This document shows, in pieces, positions 52,800 through 62,331 of a stretch of 64,000 nt of DNA (position 1 is its first letter; each line of letters begins with the position of its first letter). Source of the stretch: Burkholderiales bacterium (GTDB taxonomy: Bacteria > Pseudomonadota > Gammaproteobacteria > Burkholderiales > Ga0077523). Below the pieces are notes generated by a model. That model was not told the origin of the DNA. It did not search any database and worked only from the letters and a program-made list of their open reading frames with translations. The stretch lies in assembly GCA_019745565.1 (NCBI GenBank), contig JAIESW010000017.1, positions 1 to 64,000 of the forward strand, read 5' to 3'. The position numbers and the translations under genes were made by a program.

Positions 52800-55688
52800 C
52801 TACTGACAAGCCTCGCAGGTGGGATCGTCGATGGCGCAGAACTTCGGCTCGACGACCTCCGTCGGGGCGGCAGCGATGCCGCCATGGGCCGGCACCGCAT
52901 TCAGCTCGCCGCCGCGGCCGGTGGACTTCTCCGCCGAGGTGGCCGACAGCGTGCGCAGGTAATAGGTGGTCTTGAGGCCTCGCGTCCAGGCGAGCTTGTA
53001 GGTCTCGTCGAGCTTCTTGCCCGAAGCGCCACCCATGTAGATGTTGAGCGACTGGGCCTGGTCGATCCATTTCTGGCGCCGCGCCCCGGCCTCGACCAAC
53101 CAGCTCGGTTCCATCTCGAACGCGGTGGCGTAGAGGGCCCGCAGCTCGGGCGGGATCCGGTCGATCTTGGCGGTGCTGCCGTCGAAGTATTTGAGGTCGG
53201 CGATCATCACCTCGTCCCACAGGTTCAGTTTCTTGAGATCACGCGCCAGGTACTCGTTGGTGACAGTGAATTCGCCGGACAGGTTCGACTTGACGTACAG
53301 GTTCTGGAAATTGGGCTCGATGGAGGCCGACACGCCGATGATGTTGGCGATGGTGGCGGTCGGCGCGATGGCAAGGCAGTTGGAATTGCGCATGCCGTGA
53401 CGCTTGATCCGGTCGCGCAGGACGCTCCAGTCCATGCTTTCGCCGGTGTCCACGTCCACGTAACCGCCGCGCTCCTCGGCGAGCAGCTTCAGCGTGTCCT
53501 GGGGCAGGACGCCCTTGGACCACAGCGAGCCGTCGAAAGTGGAATAGCGGCCGCGTTCCTCGGCGAGTTCGGTCGAGGCCCAGTAGGCGTAGTAGGCCAC
53601 GGCCTCCATGGACCGGTCGGCGAACTCCACCGCCTCCTTGGAGGCGTAGGGCACCCGCATCTCGTGCAGGCAATCCTGGAACCCCATGAGCCCCAAGCCC
53701 ACCGGGCGGTGCTTCAAGTTGGAGTTCCGCGCCTTGTTGACCGCGTAGTAGTTGATGTCGATCACGTTGTCGAGCATCCGCATGGCGGTCGACACCGTGA
53801 GCTGCAGCTTGTCCAAGTCCAGCCGGCCGTCCTTCATGTGGGCGACCAGGTTGACCGAACCCAGGTTGCAGACGGCGATCTCGCTGTCCGAGGTGTTCAG
53901 CGTGATCTCGGTGCACAGGTTGGAGCTGTGGACCACGCCCACGTGCTGCTGCGGCGAACGGATGTTGCAGGGGTCCTTGAAGGTGATCCAGGGATGCCCG
54001 GTCTCGAACAGCATGGACAGCATCTTCCGCCACAACTGCACGGCGGGGATCTTCTTGTGGAGCTTCAACGTGCCCTCGGCCACCTTCTGCTCGTAGCGCA
54101 GATAGGCTTCCTCGAAGGACTTGCCGTACTTGTCGTGCAGGTCAGGGGTGTCGGAGGGCGAGAACAGGGTCCATTCGCCGTTTTCCATGACCCGCTTCAT
54201 GAACAGGTCCGGAATCCAGTTGGCCGTGTTCATGTCGTGGGTGCGGCGGCGGTCATCACCGGTGTTCTTGCGCAGCTCCAGGAACTCCTCGATGTCGAGG
54301 TGCCAGGTTTCCAGATAGGAGCAGACCGCGCCCTTGCGCTTGCCGCCCTGGTTGACCGCCACGGCGGTGTCGTTGACCACCTTGAGGAACGGCACGACGC
54401 CCTGCGACTTGCCGTTGGTGCCCTTGATGTGGCTGCCCAGCGCCCGGACCGGGGTCCAGTCGTTGCCCAGGCCGCCGGCGAACTTCGACAGCAGCGCGTT
54501 CTCCTTGATGGCGTCGTAGATGCCCTCGAGATCGTCCGAGACCGTGGTGAGGTAGCAGCTCGACAGCTGGGACCGGCGCGTGCCCGAATTGAACAGGGTC
54601 GGGGTCGAGCTCATGAAGTCGAAGCTCGAGAGCACGTTGTAGAACTCGATGGCACGGGCCTCCCGCTCCACCTCGTTCAGGGCGAGACCCATGGCCACCC
54701 GCATGAAGAACGCCTGGGGCAGCTCGATGCGCTGGCCGCGCACGTGCAGGAAATAGCGGTCGTACAGGGTCTGCAGGCCCAGGTAGCCGAACTTGAGGTC
54801 GCGCGACGCATCCAGGGCACGGCCGAGGGAATCGAGATCGAAGCGGCCGAGGCGCTCGTCCAGCAGCTCGGCCTCGATGCCGCGCTTGATGAACTTGGGG
54901 AAGTAGTCGGCGTAGCGCTCGTTCATTTCGCCCTGGGTCACGTCCTGGCCCAGCACCTCGTGGCGGACGCTGTTCAGCAGCAGGCGCGCCGTGACGTAGC
55001 TGTACGCCGGGTCCTTCTCGATCAGCGCGCGGGCCGCCAGCACCGAACCCTTGCGCACCTCGTCCATGGGCACGCCTTCGTACAGATCCTTCAGCACGCT
55101 CTGCAGGATCAGCGACGGATCGACCGCCGAGCCCAGACCTTCGCAAGCGTCCTTCATGAGACCGGTCAGGCGCGCGATATCGAGGGGCCGCCTGGCGCCG
55201 TTTTCCGTCACGTTGACCACGCCCGGCTGCGCCACTGGCGGCACCTGGGCTTCCTTCGCCCGCGCCCGCTCGCGCGCCCGCTCCTCGCGGTAGAGCACGT
55301 AGGCTCGCGCCACGTCGTGCTCGCCGGAACGCATCAGCGACAGCTCGACCTGGTCCTGGATATCCTCGATGTGCAGCGTGCCGCCGGTGGGCTGGCGGCG
55401 CATCAGCGCACCCACCACTTGGTCGGTCAGGCCGGCGACCAGCTCGCGCACGCGCGCCGACGCCGCCCCCTGCCCGCCGTTCACCGCGATGAACGCCTTG
55501 GTCATCGCGACACTGATCTTGCCGGGCTCGAAGCCCACCACCGACCCGTTGCGCCGGATCACCTTGAACTCCGCGAAGCGCGGATCGCGCGCGGCCGCCT
55601 GCTCGTGCAGTGCGAAAGCCGAAGGCGCGATGCCTGCCACGGGACCCGTCAACGCTTCATTGCCCTGCGTGGTGGTCACCACTTGCAT
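52800..55688 (-). CDS. nrdA: Class Ia ribonucleotide reductase alpha subunit NrdA (962 aa)
   Basis: The catalytic subunit reducing ribonucleoside diphosphates. Two N-terminal ATP-cone regions are visible: near 40-130 (KVIRRNGSVVGFEPGKISVA) and near 155-250 (VTENGARRPLDIARLTGLMK). The core has FNSGTRRSQLSSCYLTTVSD with a redox Cys, the NLCTEITLNTSD block with the radical Cys region, and the C-terminal tail TCEACQ, the shuttle Cys pair. The extra N-terminal cone and 962 aa length are usual in proteobacteria of this group, and no intein is seen. Expression is likely set by the promoter and NrdR boxes upstream. Confidence 0.96.
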   Translation of the reverse strand: MQVVTTTQGNEALTGPVAGIAPSAFALHEQAAARDPRFAEFKVIRRNGSVVGFEPGKISVAMTKAFIAVNGGQGAASARVRELVAGLTDQVVGALMRRQPTGGTLHIEDIQDQVELSLMRSGEHDVARAYVLYREERARERARAKEAQVPPVAQPGVVNVTENGARRPLDIARLTGLMKDACEGLGSAVDPSLILQSVLKDLYEGVPMDEVRKGSVLAARALIEKDPAYSYVTARLLLNSVRHEVLGQDVTQGEMNERYADYFPKFIKRGIEAELLDERLGRFDLDSLGRALDASRDLKFGYLGLQTLYDRYFLHVRGQRIELPQAFFMRVAMGLALNEVEREARAIEFYNVLSSFDFMSSTPTLFNSGTRRSQLSSCYLTTVSDDLEGIYDAIKENALLSKFAGGLGNDWTPVRALGSHIKGTNGKSQGVVPFLKVVNDTAVAVNQGGKRKGAVCSYLETWHLDIEEFLELRKNTGDDRRRTHDMNTANWIPDLFMKRVMENGEWTLFSPSDTPDLHDKYGKSFEEAYLRYEQKVAEGTLKLHKKIPAVQLWRKMLSMLFETGHPWITFKDPCNIRSPQQHVGVVHSSNLCTEITLNTSDSEIAVCNLGSVNLVAHMKDGRLDLDKLQLTVSTAMRMLDNVIDINYYAVNKARNSNLKHRPVGLGLMGFQDCLHEMRVPYASKEAVEFADRSMEAVAYYAYWASTELAEERGRYSTFDGSLWSKGVLPQDTLKLLAEERGGYVDVDTGESMDWSVLRDRIKRHGMRNSNCLAIAPTATIANIIGVSASIEPNFQNLYVKSNLSGEFTVTNEYLARDLKKLNLWDEVMIADLKYFDGSTAKIDRIPPELRALYATAFEMEPSWLVEAGARRQKWIDQAQSLNIYMGGASGKKLDETYKLAWTRGLKTTYYLRTLSATSAEKSTGRGGELNAVPAHGGIAAAPTEVVEPKFCAIDDPTCEACQ

Positions 55689-55763
55689 TCGTTATTCCTT
55701 CCCTGTGCCGTTCTGATCGGTGCCGTCGTGGGTTCGTGAATGCGCGATTTCCTCACCGAGCGG

Positions 55764-55881
55764 GCACCACATGTTGTGCGCATTTCGTCGCATCACCACC
55801 AACTGTGGCAGCGCGACACAATATCTTGTGTTCTCTCACGCTACTGAGAACAAATTCTAGTAGCGGATGAGTTGGTGTCAA
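55764..55881 (-). promoter_or_regulatory. nrdA promoter with two NrdR-type boxes
   Basis: On the minus strand TTGACA (55876-55881) and TAGAAT (55854-55859) are separated by 16 bases, a strong sigma-70 promoter. Downstream of the -10, ACACAATATCTTGTGT (55816-55831) is a near-perfect NrdR box. A second related box, GCACCACATGTTGTGC (55764-55779), starts 52 bases away, close to five helical turns. NrdR represses nrd genes when dATP is high. Both boxes lie where they would block elongation or initiation. Confidence 0.85.
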
Positions 55882-55966
55882 GAAGTTTATGTTCCAAAAC
55901 GGAATGTCGTTGCGAAACGACATGCTCGACGCGCACGAAAAGCGCGCGCGAATGCGCATCGATGCG

Positions 55967-56872
55967 TCAGTCTTGGGCGAGACAATCGCGCGCGGCGCGC
56001 ACCGTCGCGAGGTGGATGTCGACGGTGACGTCGATGTCGCGACCGTAGCCGCCGGCCATCGCGACGGCGACCGGCACGCCGGCATCGCGCAGCAGTTCGA
56101 ACACCAGGCGGTCACGCATCAGCAGGCCGCGAGTGGTCAGCGCCAGCCGGCCGAGCCGATCGTCTTCGTGCGGATCTGCTCCGGAAAGGTAGATGGCGAG
56201 GTCCGGCTGGCTCGCCGACAGCGCGCGGCAAAGCGCCGGCTCCAACGCCGCCAGGTAGGCTTCGTCACCGGTCCCATCGGGCAGTTCCACGTCGAGATCG
56301 CTCGCTTCCTTGCGAAAGGGGAAGTTCCTCGCGCCGTGGAGCGACAGCGTGAACACGGTCGGATCGCCGGCGAGGATCGCCGCCGTGCCGTTGCCCTGGT
56401 GCACGTCGCAATCGACCACCAGCACCCGGCGCACCCGCCCCTCGGCCTGCATCGCCAGCGCGGCGATCGCCGCGTCGTTGAACACGCAGTAGCCCTCGCC
56501 GTGATCGCGGAACGCGTGATGGGTGCCGCCGGCCAGGTTGACGCCGACACCAAGTTCGAGGGCTGCCCGGCACGCCTCGATGGTGGCGCCGCTGGACCGG
56601 CGCGACCGCTCCACCATCTCCGGCGACCAGGGAAAGCCGATGCGGCGGATCTCGGCGGCAGACAGCTCACCTGCCTGCACGCGCCGCAGATACTCGCGGT
56701 CATGGGCCCGCAGGATCTCTTCATCCGTCGCCGCGTGCGGCACGGTCAACGGATCGGTGCCATTCAGTCCTTCGGCCAGTACCCGTTCGCGCAGCATGCG
56801 GTACTTGGCCATGGGGAAGCGATGGCCGGTCGGCAGCGGCAGGACGTAGTGGTCGGTGTAGAAGATCCTCAA
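55967..56872 (-). CDS. Histone deacetylase family protein (301 aa)
   Basis: A zinc-dependent deacetylase of the HDAC/AcuC/acetylpolyamine amidohydrolase superfamily. It starts RIFYTDHYVLPLPTGHRFPM, carries the metal site in DCDVHQGNGT (Asp and His) and LSGADPHEDDRLG, and the catalytic His pair in GGTHHAF; AGGYGRDIDV follows. Length fits the bacterial single-domain group. No acetyltransferase or polyamine gene is adjacent, so the substrate is open. It ends 16 bases before the AmpD-like gene ends upstream on the same strand. Confidence 0.9.
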   Translation of the reverse strand: MRIFYTDHYVLPLPTGHRFPMAKYRMLRERVLAEGLNGTDPLTVPHAATDEEILRAHDREYLRRVQAGELSAAEIRRIGFPWSPEMVERSRRSSGATIEACRAALELGVGVNLAGGTHHAFRDHGEGYCVFNDAAIAALAMQAEGRVRRVLVVDCDVHQGNGTAAILAGDPTVFTLSLHGARNFPFRKEASDLDVELPDGTGDEAYLAALEPALCRALSASQPDLAIYLSGADPHEDDRLGRLALTTRGLLMRDRLVFELLRDAGVPVAVAMAGGYGRDIDVTVDIHLATVRAARDCLAQD

Positions 56873-56888
56873 ACCGGCGACTCGACCG

Positions 56889-57452
56889 TCACCGTGCGGC
56901 GATGGCCTCGCGATACCGCGCCCAGTCGAAATGCGGCCCCGGGTCGGTCTTGCGGCCCGGGGCGATGTCGGAATGCCCCTGGATATCGGTGATCGGATAG
57001 CGCGCCTGCAGCGCCCGCGTCAGCGGGGCCAGCGCCGCGTACTGCGCGTCGGTGAAGGGCAACGTGTCCGTGCCTTCCAGTTCGACGCCGACCGAGAAGT
57101 CGTTGCACCGGGTCCGCCCGCGCCAGTTCGATTCGCCCGCATGCCACGCGCGCGCCGCGCAACCCACGAACTGGATCAGTTCGCCGTCGCGCCGGATCAG
57201 GAAGTGCGACGAGACGCGCAGCCCGCGGATGCGTTCGTAGTAAGGATGGGCGGAATGGTCGAGCCGGTCCAGGAACAGATCGATGATGCCCGGGCCGCCG
57301 AACTCGTCGGGCGGCAGGCTGATGTTGTGGATCACCAGCAGTTCGACCGCCGCACCGTCGGGACGGGCGTCGAAGTGCGGGGATGGGAGGCGGCGGGCGC
57401 CGGACATCCACCCTTCTATATTGAAGGCGCCGAAGGATGCCCGTTCGGTCAT
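56889..57452 (-). CDS. ampD: 1,6-anhydro-N-acetylmuramyl-L-alanine amidase AmpD (187 aa)
   Basis: A cytosolic zinc amidase that removes the peptide from anhydromuropeptides in cell-wall recycling. The ligands are visible in ELLVIHNISLPP and GHSDIAPGRKTDPG, with SSHFLIRRDGELIQFV and NDFSVGVELEGTD as family blocks. Size matches AmpD. ATG 57452 is used; a later Met (MSGARRLP) is possible. A repeat-rich gap separates it from pilR upstream. If a beta-lactamase regulator is present elsewhere, loss of this gene would affect induction. Confidence 0.92.
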   Translation of the reverse strand: MTERASFGAFNIEGWMSGARRLPSPHFDARPDGAAVELLVIHNISLPPDEFGGPGIIDLFLDRLDHSAHPYYERIRGLRVSSHFLIRRDGELIQFVGCAARAWHAGESNWRGRTRCNDFSVGVELEGTDTLPFTDAQYAALAPLTRALQARYPITDIQGHSDIAPGRKTDPGPHFDWARYREAIAAR

Positions 57453-57464
57453 CGGAACTTCATT

Positions 57465-57560
57465 GCCCCCATCCCAGCCTTCCCCCACCGCAGGTGGGAG
57501 AAGGGGTGGCTGCGCCACCCCTCCCCCGGCTCTGCCGGGGAAGGTTAGGGCGGGGGTGGA
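57465..57560. repeat. Cluster of three C/G-rich hairpins
   Basis: CCTTCCCCCACCGCAGGTGG-type, GGGGTGGCTGCGCCACCCC and CCCCGGCTCTGCCGGGG hairpins follow one another in about 95 bases. This form (CCCCATCCCAGCCTTCCCCC...) is common as dispersed intergenic DNA in betaproteobacteria. It lies between ampD and pilR. Confidence 0.75.
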
Positions 57561-57581
57561 GACGCACGACTGCTCCACCGC

Positions 57582-58952
57582 TCACTCGATACCCAGCCGC
57601 TCCATGCGGTAGCGGATCGACCGGAACGTGATCCCCAGCAGCTTGGCGGCCGCGGTCCGGTTGTAGCGCGTCTTCTCCAGCGCCTCCAGGATCGCTTCCT
57701 TCTCCACACCGTCCAGGTAGTCCTGCAACGGCCACTTGCCGTTGCTGCCCGCGGGCGGCGCATCGCGCTCCACGATCTCGGGCGGGGTGAGCTGCAGGTC
57801 TTCCTCGGTGATCTTGCCGTTGGTGCACAGCGCCAGCGCCCGCTCGAGGATGTTCTCCAGTTCGCGCACGTTGCCGGGAAAGTCGTACTGCTGCAGCGCC
57901 TTCATGGCGCCGGGCTCGATCTCGGGGCGGGCGCCGGGCGCGCCGCGGGCGAGCCGGTCGAGGATCGCGTTCGCGAACACCGGGACGTCCTCACGCCGGT
58001 CGCGCAGCGCCGGCATGCGCAGCTCGATCACGTTCAACCGGTAATAGAGATCGTGCCGGAACTTGCCGCCCTCCACGCATTCGCTCAGGTTCTGGTGGGT
58101 CGCGCTGATGATGCGCACGTCCACCGGCTCCTCCTGGGTAGAGCCGACCTTGCGGACCTTCTTCTCCTGGATCACGCGCAGCAGCTTGACCTGCATGGGC
58201 AGCGGCAGGTCCGCCACCTCGTCGAGGAACAGCGTGCCGCCGTGGGCCGCCTGGAAGAAGCCGTCGCGGTCCGACTCGGCGCCGGTGAAGGCCCCCTTCC
58301 GGTAGCCGAAGAACTCGCTCTCCATCAGGTTTTCGGGGATGGCGCCGCAGTTGACCGGCATGAACGGTTTGTCGCGCCGGACGCTCTTCTGGTGGATCAG
58401 GCGCGCCGCCAGTTCCTTGCCGCTGCCGGACTCGCCGGTCACGTGCACCGGGGCTTCGCTCCGGGCCACCTTATCGATCATGTCGCGGACATGCTGCATG
58501 ATCGGCGAGCTGCCGATCAGCGTCTGTTCGCTCGAGGTCTTGGGCTGGCCGCCCTGGGGCAGCGACAGCGCCGACTTGACGAGGGTCCGCAGCTGCTCGA
58601 GGGACACGGGCTTCGCGAGGTAGTCGAAAGCCCCCGCCTTGAGGGCGGCCACCGCGTTTTCGGTGTTGCCGTGGGCCGTGATCACCGCCACCGGCAGATC
58701 GCGGACGTGCTGGGAGGCGTACTCCACGACCTGCAGGCCCTCGCCGTCCGGCAACCGCATGTCGGTGAGGCACAGGTCGAAATGCCCGGTCTTCACCTTC
58801 TCGATCGCCTGCGCGACGCTCATGGCGCGCTCCACCTCGAGGCCCATGCGTAAGAGCGTCAATTCGATCAATTCGAGGATGTCCTCCTCGTCGTCGACGA
58901 TCAGCACATTCCGGGTGACCGTGCCGGTCGGGCCCTGTTCCTTGCGCTTCAA
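57582..58952 (-). CDS. pilR: Sigma-54 response regulator PilR (456 aa)
   Basis: An NtrC-family activator controlling type IV pilin genes. Receiver domain about residues 15-130 with phosphoacceptor Asp in LTDMRLPDG and Lys in DYLAKPVS; AAA+ domain with Walker A GESGSGKE, the sigma-54 loop GAFTGAESDRDG and TLFLDEVADLPL; a Fis-type HTH at the end (NRTAAAKLLGITFRSIRYRM). It is 34 bases after pilS on the same strand. A sigma-54 activator for the PEP-CTERM promoter is not implied; that is a different regulator. Confidence 0.93.
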   Translation of the reverse strand: MKRKEQGPTGTVTRNVLIVDDEEDILELIELTLLRMGLEVERAMSVAQAIEKVKTGHFDLCLTDMRLPDGEGLQVVEYASQHVRDLPVAVITAHGNTENAVAALKAGAFDYLAKPVSLEQLRTLVKSALSLPQGGQPKTSSEQTLIGSSPIMQHVRDMIDKVARSEAPVHVTGESGSGKELAARLIHQKSVRRDKPFMPVNCGAIPENLMESEFFGYRKGAFTGAESDRDGFFQAAHGGTLFLDEVADLPLPMQVKLLRVIQEKKVRKVGSTQEEPVDVRIISATHQNLSECVEGGKFRHDLYYRLNVIELRMPALRDRREDVPVFANAILDRLARGAPGARPEIEPGAMKALQQYDFPGNVRELENILERALALCTNGKITEEDLQLTPPEIVERDAPPAGSNGKWPLQDYLDGVEKEAILEALEKTRYNRTAAAKLLGITFRSIRYRMERLGIE

Positions 58953-58986
58953 GATCTACCTCCTCACGCGGCGCGCCGCCATGGGC

Positions 58987-60600
58987 TCACGCGCTCCTGA
59001 TGATCATCGTGAACTGAGCCCCGGCACTGCGCTCGACATAGGACAACGTGGCGCCGTTGGCCTCGCACACCTCGCGCGCGATGTAGAGTCCGAGCCCCGT
59101 ACCGGACGAAGCCGTCGTGAAGAACGGTTCGAACAGGTGCGCTCGGAGCGCTTCGGCGATTCCCGGGCCATCGTCGATAACGCTCAATTCTATCGTATTG
59201 ACCGGCGTTCCCGGGCCTACCGTGATGCGGACGCTGCCCGGCTTGCGCTGGCAGTACCGCAAGGCGTTGCGGCACAGGTTCCACATGATCTGGTTGAGGT
59301 GGCTGCGGTCGAACATGACGGCCGGCTCTGTGGCGAATTCCAGGGCGATGATGTCGCCGGACACCTTCTCGATCTGGCAGAACTGGCTGGTGAAGTTGCG
59401 CAGGAAGTCGCCCAGGGAGAAGGTCTCGCGCACCGCTCGATCGCGGCGGTTCAGCTTGAGCACGTCCTGCACCATGCGGTCGAGGCGCTGGACGTTGTCG
59501 TGGATGATCTCGAGCAGCCGCCCGGACGAATCCGGGATCTCGCCCTCCTCCTGCAGCAGCTCGGTGGCGTGGTTGATCGCCGAGAGCGGATTGCGGATTT
59601 CGTGGGCGATGTTGGCGGTCAGGCGCCCGAGCGAGGCCAGTTTCATCTGTTGCGCCTGGGACTGGATGCGCGTCAGATCCTCGATGAAGATGACGACACC
59701 GCGCTGGTGCTCCTTGCCCACCGGCACGAAGCGCGCCGCGGTCAGCTTCTGCGACAGGATGGTGCGCATGGGGTCGAACCCCGCATCGGGGTTCTCCTGC
59801 CAGCGGGCGAGGCGCGCAGCCACGCCGGGGTTGTAGTCCTTGAGCGCCACCTCCCGCTCCTTGGGCAGGGGCCCCAGCAGTTCCTCGGCTCGGGCGTTCA
59901 GCTGCTTCACCGTCCCCTGGCCATCGACCACGATGACGCCGTCCTGCATATCCTGCATCACCAGCTGGCTCACCTGGGCCATGCTCGCCACGTCCACCTC
60001 GCGCTGGGCGGCCAGCTGCTCGCTCGCCACGACCCGCTTGGCGAGCGCATGGGCGAGCCACGCGGTGGCGAAATAGCCGATCGAGAGCAGGCCGGCCTGC
60101 AGGTACATCGCGTAGCTGCCGTAGAAGAACAGCACCTCGTAGGTGTGTTCCAGCAGGACGGCCACCGCTGCCAGCGAGGCATAGAACAGCGTGAGCCGCC
60201 CGCGGCTGATGATGCCGGCGGCGGCCAGGTTCGCGAGCAGCAGCAGGCCCAGCCCGCTCGAGATGCCCCCGCTCGCGTGCAACAGCAACACCACGAACAC
60301 GATGTCCGCGCAGACCTGCATGGCGATCTGCAGCTGGAACCCGGGCCGATGCGCGCTGATCGTGATGAACGAGGCTGCCGCGAACAGCGCGTAGGCCACG
60401 CTCACCGACAGGAACAGCGGCTTGTTCCACGACCCGAACAGCAGGTTCTGCCCGACCACGATGGTGGACGCGAGCAGCAGGCCCGCCACGGCCAGCCGGT
60501 AGGTATTGAAGTAGAACAGCGAGCGCCAGTAGGTGCTCGGGTAGTCCATCTCCCGGCCGAGCGGCAGGGACAGGGTCGGGACGGCGGCGGCCTCGCTCAT
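58987..60600 (-). CDS. pilS: Sensor histidine kinase PilS (537 aa)
   Basis: A membrane kinase with about six N-terminal hydrophobic segments (30-190), a PAS domain near 215-325 (VVDGQGTVKQLNARAEELLG), then HisKA with the phosphorylated His in NIAHEIRNPLSAINHATELL and HATPase with MWNLCRNALRYCQ, DDGPGI and GTGLGLYIA. This layout is that of PilS. It signals to PilR for pilA transcription. The pilA gene is not in the window. Overlap is absent but spacing (34 bases) indicates an operon. Confidence 0.92.
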   Translation of the reverse strand: MSEAAAVPTLSLPLGREMDYPSTYWRSLFYFNTYRLAVAGLLLASTIVVGQNLLFGSWNKPLFLSVSVAYALFAAASFITISAHRPGFQLQIAMQVCADIVFVVLLLHASGGISSGLGLLLLANLAAAGIISRGRLTLFYASLAAVAVLLEHTYEVLFFYGSYAMYLQAGLLSIGYFATAWLAHALAKRVVASEQLAAQREVDVASMAQVSQLVMQDMQDGVIVVDGQGTVKQLNARAEELLGPLPKEREVALKDYNPGVAARLARWQENPDAGFDPMRTILSQKLTAARFVPVGKEHQRGVVIFIEDLTRIQSQAQQMKLASLGRLTANIAHEIRNPLSAINHATELLQEEGEIPDSSGRLLEIIHDNVQRLDRMVQDVLKLNRRDRAVRETFSLGDFLRNFTSQFCQIEKVSGDIIALEFATEPAVMFDRSHLNQIMWNLCRNALRYCQRKPGSVRITVGPGTPVNTIELSVIDDGPGIAEALRAHLFEPFFTTASSGTGLGLYIAREVCEANGATLSYVERSAGAQFTMIIRSA

Positions 60601-60618
60601 GCGCGCCGGCGCACCGCT

Positions 60619-60870
60619 CTACTTGTCGCGCCGCGAGACGCCGAGCTTGCGGTGCTCGTCACTGCAGTAGTGGGAACCCTGCGACAGGAAGCTCTCGCTC
60701 TTGGGCAGATGCACGCCGCATTGCGCACACTGCACCATGTCCTCGCTGCCCGGCTGAGCAGCCTTTTCGGGACGCGCCGCCTCGTCCTGGCGGGCGATCG
60801 CGCGCTTGTAGTTCTTGAGCAGGACGTAGACGATCGCTACGACCGCCACGAGGAGCAGAAGCTTGGCCAA
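60619..60870 (-). CDS. PP0621 family protein, zinc-ribbon-like (83 aa)
   Basis: An N-terminal membrane helix (LAKLLLLVAVVAIVYVLLKN) followed by a basic linker and a Cys-rich end: MVQCAQCGVHLPKSESF and YCSDEHRKLG, three Cys and a His suited to metal binding. Matches the PP0621 family, of unknown function and often next to pilS or to a nearby tRNA. TTG 60870 is chosen so that the membrane helix begins the protein; a GTG at 60945 would add 25 residues. Confidence 0.75.
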   Translation of the reverse strand: MAKLLLLVAVVAIVYVLLKNYKRAIARQDEAARPEKAAQPGSEDMVQCAQCGVHLPKSESFLSQGSHYCSDEHRKLGVSRRDK

Positions 60871-61030
60871 AGTCGGGTGGTGCTCCCAAGTGAGGAGTCG
60901 CGAGCCGAGGCGACCCGCAACTCCGATTGGTCGGCCTTGTACCACAGCGCGTCGGCGGGCGCCAATCGCGCGCGCCCACGACTCCGGATTGTGTCCCGCA
61001 CGACCGTGATCGGCGGGAAGACCAACGAAT

Positions 61031-61107
<77 letters not shown>

Positions 61108-61164
61108 AAGCGTCGATGGCGACGTGCTGCCATCGTGCGACCCGATCCTACCAGCAGCGATCCG

Positions 61165-62163
61165 CTAGAAGTCCCGGCTCACCGAGAAAGCCGCCAAGTC
61201 TAGCAGACTCTCCCGGTACTGCGAATGCGGCAACGCGTTCAGCGCCGCACGCGCAAGCTGCGCTTCGCGTTCGGCCACCGACCGTGCGTAATCAAGTGCG
61301 TGGGTCGCCTCGACGGCACGCACGACCGGGTCGAAATCGGCGATCCCGCCTTGCTCGATCGCGTGCCGCACCACCGCCGCCTGGTCCGGCGTGCCGGCCC
61401 GCATGGCGTGGATCAGTGGTAGCGTGGGTTTGCCCTCGGCGAGGTCGTCGCCCAGGTTCTTGCCGGTCGCAGCCCGATCGCCGGAGTAGTCGAGGACATC
61501 GTCGATCAACTGGAAGGCGGTTCCGAGGTGCATGCCGTAGCTCGCCATCGCATTCTCGATCTCGGCGCCCACCCCGGCCAGCACGGGGCCGAGCCGCCCC
61601 GCTGCCTCGAACAGCTTCGCGGTCTTGTAGCGGATGACGTGAAGGTAGGCCTCTTCCGTGATGTCCGCATCGTGCACGTTCATCAGCTGCAGCACTTCGC
61701 CCTCGGCGATCACATTGGTCGCTTCGGACAGCACCTCCATCACGCGCATGTTGCGAACCTCGACCATCATCTGGAACGCTCGCGAGTACAGGAAGTCGCC
61801 CACGAGCACCGAGGCCGGGTTGCCGAAAGAGGCATTGGCCGTCGCGCGGCCCCGGCGCATCTCCGAGCCGTCGACCACGTCGTCGTGCAGCAAGGTGGCG
61901 GTATGGATGAACTCCACCACGGCGGCGAGTTCGTGCACGTGGGCCCCGCGCAGCCCGCAGGCACCCGCGCCTAGAATCACCAGCACGGGGCGCAGGCGCT
62001 TGCCACCGCTGCCGATGATGTACTCGCTCACCTGCCGGACCAGCACCACCTCCGAATGGAGGCGGCGGCGGATGACGGCGTCCACGGCCTGCATGTCGTC
62101 CGCCACGAACCGGCGGAGATCGTCTAGGGACAAGGAAGAGGCCCGGGTCAGAAAGACGACCAT
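61165..62163 (-). CDS. ispB: Octaprenyl diphosphate synthase IspB (332 aa)
   Basis: A long-chain trans-prenyltransferase making the ubiquinone side chain. The first Asp-rich motif is DDVVDGSEMRRG and the second LIDDVLDYSGD; GSGGKRLRPVLVIL precedes them. Length and position divergent from rplU-rpmA are typical of IspB in proteobacteria. The start at 62163 gives MVVFLTRASSLSLDDLRRFV. Confidence 0.94.
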   Translation of the reverse strand: MVVFLTRASSLSLDDLRRFVADDMQAVDAVIRRRLHSEVVLVRQVSEYIIGSGGKRLRPVLVILGAGACGLRGAHVHELAAVVEFIHTATLLHDDVVDGSEMRRGRATANASFGNPASVLVGDFLYSRAFQMMVEVRNMRVMEVLSEATNVIAEGEVLQLMNVHDADITEEAYLHVIRYKTAKLFEAAGRLGPVLAGVGAEIENAMASYGMHLGTAFQLIDDVLDYSGDRAATGKNLGDDLAEGKPTLPLIHAMRAGTPDQAAVVRHAIEQGGIADFDPVVRAVEATHALDYARSVAEREAQLARAALNALPHSQYRESLLDLAAFSVSRDF

Positions 62164-62239
62164 GGTAGGAACCGGCCAAAACCACTGTCAAGGCGGCCCG
62201 GAGAGCGGCGGGGCCCATCCCGGCGGGAGGTTTCCCAGT

Positions 62240-62268
62240 TTGACTAAGGTCCCCGGTTTTCGTACTAT
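62240..62268 (+). promoter_or_regulatory. Sigma-70 promoter of rplU-rpmA
   Basis: TTGACT (62240-62245) and TACTAT (62263-62268) are spaced by 17 bases, about 60 bases before the rplU ATG. Confidence 0.75.
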
Positions 62269-62331
62269 CCCCGGCTTTTCGCGAAGTCGCGCCCTCCAGC
62301 AGTCCGGGCACGCATTTACCGGAGTCATTCC

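Noticed and set aside
52800..55688. Intein or intron in nrdA
   Set aside because: Length and continuity fit a two-cone NrdA; no splice-junction motifs were seen despite the GIY-YIG neighbour.
52884..55739. 951-codon open frame on the plus strand
   Set aside because: Antisense of nrdA, Gln/Val/His-rich with no recognisable motif.
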